Assembly: GCA_001777995.1 (NCBI GenBank)
Contig: MFFV01000053.1
Span: forward strand, 1,566-8,881
DNA from: Candidatus Falkowbacteria bacterium RIFCSPLOWO2_02_FULL_45_15
GTDB lineage: Bacteria > Patescibacteriota > Patescibacteriia > Patescibacteriales > XYC2-FULL-47-12
DNA: 7,316 nucleotides
Reading direction: 5' to 3'
Every line of letters starts with the position of its first letter. Positions within the stretch are counted from its first letter, which is position 1. The translations under genes and the position numbers were made by a program. Below the pieces are notes generated by a model. It worked only from the letters and a program-made list of their open reading frames with translations. It was not told the DNA's origin and did no database searches. Of this stretch, positions 1 to 5,272 are shown piece by piece.

Positions 1-640
1 GGCTGTCATTTCGCATTTCTAACTCACCTAAATTTTTACCATTATATCGAAATAAAACTTTTTGTTCAGGAGTTTGCCCGGCGGAAATCGCTCTTGAATT
101 GCACACTTCCAATTTCTCGCTCATTTTTTCTATTACATCTTTATAATAAAAAACATGAAATAAACCATCGTGTTTTACTGTCAAGTAATCTACTTCGCCG
201 CCGTTAAATATAGATTTATTCATGAACGCTTTAACGCGCACTGGTTGCTGTAACTTTTCCGCTAACGCTCTCATCGGCATTCTTAATTTTTGTTTTGCTG
301 ATTTTTTATCTTTCGTGTATTCCGCAAAAGTTTTAGGGAAAGCCTCGATGCAGGCAATTAAAAGTTCGCCGATTCCATTCATAACTGTAAAAGACTCATC
401 CGAACTAAAGCGCCCTAAACCGTATAAAAAAATTTGCCATTTTTTTATTCCGCTTTTGACCGAGTGTGCGTCTCCTGAAGGGTCAATAACATCTTTTTTG
501 GCCTTAGGGTCATTTTTATAATCTTTGTTTAAGCCAATCGCGAGAGCAAATTCTAACGCATCATCATGACCTTGCTGACGCACTCTTCTGGCATCTTCAC
601 CTTGTAAACCTCTTTTTTTTCTTCTGTTGGTAATTTCCAT
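1..640 (-). CDS. Probable type II restriction endonuclease, partial (C-terminus cut by window edge)
   Basis: An open frame of 213 codons runs from ATG at 640 to the left edge without a stop. It begins MEITNRRKKRGLQGEDARRV. The protein is soluble-looking, with a basic N-terminus. Conspicuous stretches are GDAHSVKSGIKKWQ (about 56-69), GGEVDYLTVKHDGLFHVFYY (about 147-166) and GELEMRNDS (205-213). The acidic and basic spacing of the last two could supply metal-binding residues of a PD-(D/E)XK-type nuclease, but I cannot assign a family. The restriction-enzyme call rests mainly on context: it lies directly downstream of, and overlaps by 88 bp in another frame, a D12-class adenine methyltransferase, the usual layout of a type II system. 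The only internal alternative start near the N-terminus is GTG at 583, which would shorten the overlap to 31 bp. No Shine-Dalgarno is visible before either start. The gene shares the AT-rich composition of the methyltransferase, suggesting joint transfer. An opposite-strand frame at 222-521 is its shadow. Confidence 0.6.
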   Translation of the reverse strand, partial: MEITNRRKKRGLQGEDARRVRQQGHDDALEFALAIGLNKDYKNDPKAKKDVIDPSGDAHSVKSGIKKWQIFLYGLGRFSSDESFTVMNGIGELLIACIEAFPKTFAEYTKDKKSAKQKLRMPMRALAEKLQQPVRVKAFMNKSIFNGGEVDYLTVKHDGLFHVFYYKDVIEKMSEKLEVCNSRAISAGQTPEQKVLFRYNGKNLGELEMRNDS

Positions 641-1584
641 ATTATTAATTCGTGGGATTTTTTAATATGACTCCCACCATTATTTTTTAATCTATTTTTC
701 CCAATACGAGTATCTCCCTGGCTGAAAGTATATTGCCATGATGGCGCTATCATAGCAAAATCTTTATACCATTCTCTGATAATAGAGCAATCATTGTAAG
801 ATAATATAAAACCTCCTTTATGATTTAATAAAAGGTCCCGTAATTTCTCATGGTCAAAGTTATTATGATAAATCGGAAAGTTACGGTGAGGATAAAGACC
901 AACGAAAGTTTTGCTGTCTCCTTTTAGATAGTATGGCGGGTCGCAATATAGAAAGTCATCTTTGTGTTTTGGCATTATTTCTTCGAAGGAAGCGCGCTTA
1001 ACTTTCATATTGTCAACTTTAAAATTTCTTACTTTTTCAATCATTTTTTGATAACGTTCTTTTTGTAGATAAACACTGGAAGGCCATCCTAAAAAGTGAG
1101 GACCGTATGAGGTATTATGATTAAAATAAAAAAGAGCCGCTAAATCATATGTACTTTTTATTTTTTCTTTATTATCCCAATGCAGTTTTATAATATCTTT
1201 AACTTTCTTGAATTCTTCTCTGGTTGGATTAAATTTTTGTAATCTATCATAAAGTTCTTGGGGTTTCCTTATTTGTATATCCCAATAATTAATAAGAATG
1301 TTAAAAATATCATATCCAATAACAGGGAGACCTAAATCAAGCGCGCAAGCAATCTCAACTGAACCTCCGCCAAAAAACGGGGATACTATTTTTTTGATAT
1401 TATTTGGCAATAGTTCAACGATTAACCCAACAGCTAAACTTTTCCCCCCGGCGTATCTAAGCGGAGAACCTACATATCGTTTGTATTGAATTTTACCACT
1501 AGGGCTTTTGTATTTTCTTAAAAATATTTCTTTTCTCTCTGAAAAGTTTTTAGGCGCTAGTGTAGAAAATGGCAACTGTTGCAT
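553..1584 (-). CDS. D12-class (Dam-like) N6-adenine DNA methyltransferase
   Basis: This 343-residue protein should transfer methyl from S-adenosylmethionine to N6 of adenine in a specific DNA site. Motif X is SPLRYAGGKS (40-49). The SAM-binding motif I is SPFFGGGSVE (68-77). The catalytic motif IV is DPPY (215-218), in the context FLYCDPPYYL. The order X, I, target-recognition region, IV is that of alpha-group MTases such as Dam, DpnM and M.EcoRV. The roughly 135 residues between motifs I and IV hold the recognition domain, and the sequence does not reveal the target. ATG at 1584 is the start; it follows the lysS stop by 30 bp of very AT-rich leader with no Shine-Dalgarno. Its 3' end overlaps the next gene, so the two are probably made together and protect and cut the same site. 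Base composition is clearly more AT-rich than lysS or murB, a hint of horizontal acquisition. The family is secure; the specificity is unknown. Confidence 0.93.
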   Translation of the reverse strand: MQQLPFSTLAPKNFSERKEIFLRKYKSPSGKIQYKRYVGSPLRYAGGKSLAVGLIVELLPNNIKKIVSPFFGGGSVEIACALDLGLPVIGYDIFNILINYWDIQIRKPQELYDRLQKFNPTREEFKKVKDIIKLHWDNKEKIKSTYDLAALFYFNHNTSYGPHFLGWPSSVYLQKERYQKMIEKVRNFKVDNMKVKRASFEEIMPKHKDDFLYCDPPYYLKGDSKTFVGLYPHRNFPIYHNNFDHEKLRDLLLNHKGGFILSYNDCSIIREWYKDFAMIAPSWQYTFSQGDTRIGKNRLKNNGGSHIKKSHELIIWKLPTEEKKEVYKVKMPEECVSKVMMMR

Positions 1585-1613
1585 TATATTTATATTTTAG
1601 TTTGAACTTAAAA

Positions 1614-1641
1614 ACTATACATTTAATTTAGGCCTTAGCAA
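1614..1641 (-). promoter_or_regulatory. Possible promoter for the methyltransferase/endonuclease pair
   Basis: Reading the minus strand, TTGCTA (1641-1636) and TATAGT (1619-1614) are separated by 16 bp. They match 4/6 and 5/6 of the sigma70 consensus. The -10 overlaps the lysS stop codon. Transcription would begin about 20 bp before the methyltransferase ATG, allowing the pair to be expressed independently of lysS. No terminator is visible between lysS and the methyltransferase, so read-through from lysS is equally possible. In an AT-rich stretch this match could be chance. Confidence 0.35.
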
Positions 1642-3120
1642 CGGAAATATCTGGCAATCCCTAATGGATTTATCGGCTAAAAAGCTAAAGAGCCGTTCGC
1701 TCACGCCAAAACCGCAGGTCGGGGGCATGCCGTATTCCAGCGCTTCCACGAATTCATGGTCAAACATCTGCGCCTCTTCGTCGCCCGCTTCACGCAACTT
1801 CTGTTGCGCGGCAAAGCGCTCGGCCTGATCCAGCGGGTCGTTTAGTTCGCTGTAACCTTTGCCCATTTCCGAACCGGCTAAAATTACCTGAAAGCGCTGG
1901 ACAATACTGGGATTTTTCTCGTCGCGCTTAGCGAGCGGCTCCATTATCACCGGCACGTTTACTAAAAATCCCGGCCCGGCGATATTTTTACGGCAATACT
2001 TCCATAAATTATCAACGGCGCGGGTTAAATTAAACCCGCTCTCGTCATATTCAATCTTTAATTCATTTAATTTTTGCCTAATTTGTTCAGTACTAGCTTT
2101 TAAAACATCAAGTCCCGTGTACTTTTTAATCGTTTTTACGAAATCGTACTTTTGCCATTTGCCGCCCAAATCAACTTCCCACTCCCCTATTTTAAACCGC
2201 AACGCGCCAAAAGTTTCTTTAGCGACATATTGATACAACTTTTTTACGAGTTTCATTCCGTCTTCGTAATTGGCGTACGCCCAATAAAATTCCATCTGGG
2301 TATAATCTTGGGCGTGTTCGGCGGAAATGCCTTCGTTGCGGAAAATGCGCCCGATTTCAAAGGTTTTTTCCAAGCCCGCCACCATTAAGCGCTTTTGCCA
2401 AAGTTCGCCCGCGGAAATGCGCAAATATACGTCAATATCCAAAGCATGATGATGGGTGATAAACGGCCGCGCGTCCGCGCCGCCGGTAGTGTTTTCCAGT
2501 ACCGGCGTTTCTACCTCCAAAAAGCCGTTCTTGCTTAGAAATTTGCGCATCGCTTCCCAAAATTTCGCTTTCTTGCTGATTAACTCTTTAACTTCCGGGT
2601 TATATAAAATATCCAAATACCGTTTGCGCAAACGCTCCTCTTCGTCTTTAAAGCCGAAATGTTCCGCCGGCATTGGGCGCAAAGTTTTGGTTAAGAGTTT
2701 TAATTCGCTGATCTGCAAACTCTGCTCCCCGGCTTGAGTGGTTAACGGCTTGCCTTTGGCTTGCACAAAATCACCGCTGTCTAAAATCTTCAAAAAAAAT
2801 TTATACGCTTCCGCGCCTAAGTTATTTTTACCCAGGATAAGCTGTAGCTTACCGGTGGCGTCTTCAATATGGGCAAAACTGATGTTGCCGTGCTCGCGCC
2901 AGCTGCGCACGCGGCCGACGACATAGAGCTCTTGATTTTTAGCCGCTAACGAATCAAAACCGGCTTTGACATCCGCCAAAGTAAAATCGCGCCTGGCTTT
3001 CGCCGGATACGGATTAACGCCCGCCTGTTTGAGCAGTTCTAATTTATGCAGTCTGTCTTGGCGTTCGCTTGCCCGCCCGTCTGGCTTGGCAGGCGCGGCG
3101 TGGTCAGGTTTTTTGTTCAT
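1615..3120 (-). CDS. lysS: Lysyl-tRNA synthetase, class II
   Basis: This enzyme charges tRNA-Lys with lysine in the cytoplasm. The 501 residues match the usual bacterial LysRS length. An N-terminal OB-fold anticodon-binding domain covers roughly 62-145 (ELYVVGRVRSWREHGNISFA and following). The class II catalytic core follows. Motif 1 is FLSKNGFLEVETPVL (194-208). Motif 2 is GRIFRNEGISAEHAQDYTQ (257-275), with the ATP-binding Arg in FRNE. SELNDPLDQ lies at 424-432. Motif 3 is GFGVSERL (470-477), with Arg476, followed by the LysRS signature SIRDCQIFPLLRP (485-497). GVSERL departs from the common GIDRL form of motif 3 but keeps the arginine. ATG at 3120 is the start, with about 24 nt of leader below a strong promoter. 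The first 20 residues contain an in-frame palindromic repeat (PAKPDGRASER) ahead of the conserved RLHKLELL helix, so this end probably varies among relatives. No terminator separates it from the methyltransferase downstream. Confidence 0.96.
   Translation of the reverse strand: MNKKPDHAAPAKPDGRASERQDRLHKLELLKQAGVNPYPAKARRDFTLADVKAGFDSLAAKNQELYVVGRVRSWREHGNISFAHIEDATGKLQLILGKNNLGAEAYKFFLKILDSGDFVQAKGKPLTTQAGEQSLQISELKLLTKTLRPMPAEHFGFKDEEERLRKRYLDILYNPEVKELISKKAKFWEAMRKFLSKNGFLEVETPVLENTTGGADARPFITHHHALDIDVYLRISAGELWQKRLMVAGLEKTFEIGRIFRNEGISAEHAQDYTQMEFYWAYANYEDGMKLVKKLYQYVAKETFGALRFKIGEWEVDLGGKWQKYDFVKTIKKYTGLDVLKASTEQIRQKLNELKIEYDESGFNLTRAVDNLWKYCRKNIAGPGFLVNVPVIMEPLAKRDEKNPSIVQRFQVILAGSEMGKGYSELNDPLDQAERFAAQQKLREAGDEEAQMFDHEFVEALEYGMPPTCGFGVSERLFSFLADKSIRDCQIFPLLRPKLNV
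3071..3094 (-). repeat. GC-rich palindromic repeat inside the lysS N-terminus
   Basis: On the minus strand GCCTGCC (3094-3088) and GGCGGGC (3077-3071) form a 7-bp stem with one T-G wobble around a 10-nt loop. It is read in frame as part of PAKPDGRAS (residues 10-18 of LysRS), upstream of the first conserved helix. From memory, short elements of this kind recur in Parcubacteria genomes, but only one copy is seen here, so the repeat status is inferred. Confidence 0.5.
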
Positions 3121-3150
3121 AATAAAATTGAAGCGTTAATAACTGCTATA

Positions 3151-3179
3151 ATTGTAAAATATTGGCGAACTTATGTCAA
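3151..3179 (-). promoter_or_regulatory. Strong sigma70-type promoter of lysS
   Basis: Reading the minus strand, a perfect TTGACA -35 (3179-3174) is followed after exactly 17 bp by TACAAT (3156-3151), a 5/6 match to the -10. Transcription would start near 3144, leaving a leader of about 24 nt before the lysS ATG. The -35 overlaps the end of the upstream gene's terminator T-tract by two bases, so the two units are insulated yet packed with no spare sequence. Confidence 0.8.
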
Positions 3180-3211
3180 AAATAAAAGCGGGGCCGTTAA
3201 TCCCCGCTTTT
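3178..3211 (-). terminator. Intrinsic terminator after the 111-residue hypothetical gene
   Basis: On the minus strand a perfect 10-bp inverted repeat, AAAAGCGGGG (3211-3202) and CCCCGCTTTT (3193-3184), encloses an 8-nt loop. It is followed by ATTTTT, giving the T-rich run TTTTATTTTT. It sits 13 bp past the stop at 3224. On the plus strand only four T follow the stem, so the orientation fits minus-strand transcription. Confidence 0.88.
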
Positions 3212-3223
3212 CGTAGATATTAA

Positions 3224-3559
3224 CTAAGCGGCTTGCTGCGTTTGCTCTAAATCTTTCTTCTTTATCGCTTCCAGACATTGTTCTAGCTTCCCCTCATCTA
3301 TTTTGCCAGTTAATCTTCTTTGAACCTCGCTGGCAGTTAATTTTTCATCCACGCCCATCCTTTCGTCAGTATCTTTCAACTCTAACATTTCTTCCACCCT
3401 TTTTTCCTCTTCCCCTAATTGTTCCGCTATTTCCGACGCCCACCAGCCAGCGTTAATTTTTTCTTCGGTTTCTTTTTTTACTTCCGACTCCGCGGGCATT
3501 GCTTCCGCCGCTAGTGGCTGTTCTATTTTTGGTTTGAACCAATTGTTAAATAAACCCAT
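3224..3559 (-). CDS. Hypothetical protein, 111 aa, charged, with two HTH-like helical repeats
   Basis: I do not recognise this protein. It starts MGLFNNWFKPK, continues with a low-complexity Ala/Glu/Pro/Lys linker to about residue 32, and then shows two similar helical segments. Segment one (33-61) contains ASEIAEQLGEEEKRVEEMLE; segment two (72-100) contains ASEVQRRLTGKIDEGKLEQC. Both follow the pattern EK(I/L)...ASE(I/V)...L...(V/L)E..LE, reminiscent of the first helices of helix-turn-helix folds, so an internal duplication is plausible. There is no signal peptide or membrane segment, and the C-terminus is polar (EQTQQAA). The gene is a single-gene unit: promoter elements lie just upstream and a strong terminator 13 bp downstream, between gltX and lysS. 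These flanking signals and the repeat pattern argue that it is genuinely expressed. DNA binding or a scaffolding role can only be guessed. Confidence 0.8.
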   Translation of the reverse strand: MGLFNNWFKPKIEQPLAAEAMPAESEVKKETEEKINAGWWASEIAEQLGEEEKRVEEMLELKDTDERMGVDEKLTASEVQRRLTGKIDEGKLEQCLEAIKKKDLEQTQQAA

Positions 3560-3594
3560 ATTTTTTGATTATTAAATAAATCCCCTTGATTTTA

Positions 3595-3623
3595 AGTATA
3601 ACAGATAGATCAAAAAGGGTGAA
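3595..3623 (-). promoter_or_regulatory. Extended -10 promoter of the 111-residue hypothetical gene
   Basis: On the minus strand TTCACC (3623-3618) is separated by 17 bp from TATACT (3600-3595). The -10 is preceded by TGT, giving an extended -10 (TGTTATACT). Transcription would begin near 3588, about 29 nt before the ATG at 3559. The -35 begins immediately after the gltX stop codon. No terminator hairpin lies between gltX and this promoter, so gltX transcripts may read into the gene as well. Confidence 0.65.
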
Positions 3624-5078
3624 TTATAATTTGTCAACCGCCGCCTTAATTCTTCTCAAACTTTCTTGTTTGCCTAAAATCGCCGCGATCTCAAAAGGAC
3701 CCGGGCTGTTTTCCTGCCCGGATAAAGCTACCCGCAGCGGCCAAAGCGCTTCGCCGTTGGTTAATTTTTTGTCTTTAATAAATTGTAAAATTTCTTTTTC
3801 CAGATTGGGCTTATCCCATTCCCCCATATCGGCTAATTTTTGCTTAATTATCGTTAAATTATCGCTCATGGCCGTTTTGTCTGACTTTTTCCAAATTAAA
3901 AGTTTCGCGTCATATTCCAAATTATCGGTAAAGAACAATTGAGTTGAGGCCGTAATATCCGAGAGTTTCTTCAGGCGCTCTTGCTCTAAAGTAACGACGC
4001 TTGCGACATATTCGTCGCTATAATTTTGCAGCGCGTCGCCGTAAACTTCTGTTAAGTACGGCCGGCAAAAATTTATCAATTCTTTAGACTTTAATTTTCT
4101 GATATACTGCCCGTTAATGTTGTCTAATTTTTTAAGATCAAAAATCGCGCCGGATTTGTGCAACTTTTTTATGTCAAACTGTTTTACCAACTCCTCCATG
4201 CTAAAAATTTCCTGCTTCGTGCCCGGATTCCACCCCAAGAGCGCAATATAATTAATCAGCGCTTCGGGCAGATACCCTTTATTTTTAAAGTCTTCTGCCG
4301 ACGCGTCCCCTTCCCGCTTGCTTAATTTTTTTTTGTTTGCGCCTAAAATATTTGGCAGATGGCAGTAAATCGGCGGCTGCCAGCCGAACGCTTGATACAG
4401 CAAAATATGTTTGGGCGTAGACGGCAGCCATTCTTCGCCGCGCAAGACATGCGTAACGCCCATTTCGTGGTCGTCAACCACTACTGCCAAATGATAAGTC
4501 GGGTAACCGTCTGATTTTAATAAAACTTGGTCGTCAACATCGTCAGAATTATATTTAATCTTGCCGTACACCCCGTCATCAAATTCTACTGTTTTATTTT
4601 CCGGCACTTTAAGACGAATTACATGTGGTAAATTTTTGCTTAATTTTTGCTTAATTTTTGCTGTTGGCAAATGCCTGCATCGGCCATCGTACTTCGGCGC
4701 CATTTTTTTCGCTTGCTGTTCCCCGCGCATCTTCTCTAATTCCTCTGATGTGCAAAAACAATAATATGCCTGCCCGCTCTTAATTAATTCTGGCGCGTAT
4801 TTTTGGTAAATTTCCAGCCGCTTTGATTGCACCGCCGGATCTCCGTCCCATTTCAGCCCGGCCCATTTTAGCATGGCAAAAATTTCTTCGGTAGCGCCCG
4901 GCACAAACCGAGTCCGGTCGGTATCTTCAATGCGTAACCAAAATTCTCCGCCTTTTTGTTTGGCGAATAAATAATTATACAGCGCGGTGCGCAAGCCGCC
5001 GATGTGCAACTTGCCGGTCGGGCTGGGCGCCATCCTCGTTTTTACGCCACCCTTTTTGTTATGTGTTACGCGTTTCAT
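3624..5078 (-). CDS. gltX: Glutamyl-tRNA synthetase, class I
   Basis: This enzyme attaches glutamate to tRNA-Glu. The 484 residues are the normal bacterial length. The Rossmann-fold core carries the class I signature HIGG (25-28) in PSPTGKLHIGGLRTALYNY, and the KMSKS-type loop KLSKR (251-255). A zinc-binding set is fully present as C107-x-C109 ... C134-x-H136, with the same spacing as the E. coli enzyme. HLAVVVDDHEMGVTHVLRG (196-214) and EDTDRTR (51-57) are further family signatures. The C-terminal helical anticodon-binding half runs from about 310 and ends GPFEIAAILGKQESLRRI, typical of the family. ATG at 5078 lies 11 bp after the small membrane-protein gene, with no Shine-Dalgarno, so gltX is probably the last gene of the murB-side operon. 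Whether it also charges tRNA-Gln for amidotransferase repair cannot be judged here. The coding sequence holds an 11-bp tandem repeat around codons 139-149. Confidence 0.97.
   Translation of the reverse strand: MKRVTHNKKGGVKTRMAPSPTGKLHIGGLRTALYNYLFAKQKGGEFWLRIEDTDRTRFVPGATEEIFAMLKWAGLKWDGDPAVQSKRLEIYQKYAPELIKSGQAYYCFCTSEELEKMRGEQQAKKMAPKYDGRCRHLPTAKIKQKLSKNLPHVIRLKVPENKTVEFDDGVYGKIKYNSDDVDDQVLLKSDGYPTYHLAVVVDDHEMGVTHVLRGEEWLPSTPKHILLYQAFGWQPPIYCHLPNILGANKKKLSKREGDASAEDFKNKGYLPEALINYIALLGWNPGTKQEIFSMEELVKQFDIKKLHKSGAIFDLKKLDNINGQYIRKLKSKELINFCRPYLTEVYGDALQNYSDEYVASVVTLEQERLKKLSDITASTQLFFTDNLEYDAKLLIWKKSDKTAMSDNLTIIKQKLADMGEWDKPNLEKEILQFIKDKKLTNGEALWPLRVALSGQENSPGPFEIAAILGKQESLRRIKAAVDKL
4631..4662. 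repeat. 11-bp tandem repeat, about 2.9 copies, inside gltX
   Basis: The plus strand reads AATTTTTGCTT (4631-4641), AATTTTTGCTT (4642-4652) and AATTTTTGCT (4653-4662). It encodes the lysine-rich AKIKQKLSKN stretch just after the zinc-binding region. The unit is not a multiple of three, so loss or gain of one copy would shift the frame. A related sequence, TAATTTTTGCTTAATTA, recurs at about 3835-3851 in the same gene, where it again encodes IKQKL. Confidence 0.85.
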
Positions 5079-5089
5079 GTCAGGTGATT

Positions 5090-5269
5090 TTACGCTCCGG
5101 TTACTAAATATACATTGATAAAAAGCGACGCCAGCAACAGCGCCGCCGCTATTATTAAAACGACAACTAATTTTTTTATTTTTCGCTTGTCATCCGCTCG
5201 CTCTTTACTTAAGAGTAAGTTGGTAAAATCATTGAGGAGAAAAATATATTTTTTGAAAGTAAATTTCAT
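5090..5269 (-). CDS. Small single-pass membrane protein, 59 aa
   Basis: The gene runs from ATG at 5269 to TAA at 5090-5092. The product starts MKFTFKKYIFLLNDFTNLLL, continues with the charged stretch SKERADDKRKIKK (21-33), then a hydrophobic helix of about 23 residues (34-56, LVVVLIIAAALLLASLFINV and onward), and ends TGA. The positive charges before the helix predict the N-terminus in the cytoplasm and a very short tail outside. The gene starts 3 bp after the glycosyltransferase-Nudix stop and ends 11 bp before gltX; this spacing, and the lack of any other explanation for the gap, are the main reasons to call it. I see no family match. It lacks the conserved C-terminal features of SecE, which I considered. 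A role next to the envelope genes murB and the glycosyltransferase is possible but unsupported. Confidence 0.72.
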   Translation of the reverse strand: MKFTFKKYIFLLNDFTNLLLSKERADDKRKIKKLVVVLIIAAALLLASLFINVYLVTGA

Positions 5270-5272
5270 AAA

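Noticed and set aside
222..521. Plus-strand open frame of 99 codons
   Set aside because: It lies fully antisense to the nuclease-candidate frame, has a Phe/Ser/Leu-rich shadow composition and no supporting signals. The minus-strand frame continues from the methyltransferase and is longer.
553..1584. GATC (Dam) as the methyltransferase target
   Set aside because: D12 MTases recognise several different sites. GATC occurs repeatedly in the window (for example near 1826, 2710, 3608, 4136 and 6772) and gives no sign of avoidance, so the target cannot be inferred.
3560..3623. Terminator for gltX
   Set aside because: No stem followed by a T-tract is present between the gltX stop and the next gene; the space is filled by the downstream promoter.
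3586..3942. Plus-strand open frame of 118 codons opposite the gltX 3' end
   Set aside because: It is antisense to conserved GluRS C-terminal sequence and has no recognisable protein features.
5090..5269. Small membrane protein as SecE
   Set aside because: Size and single helix are compatible, but the conserved SecE sequence after the helix is absent and the neighbours (no nusG or ribosomal protein genes) do not fit.
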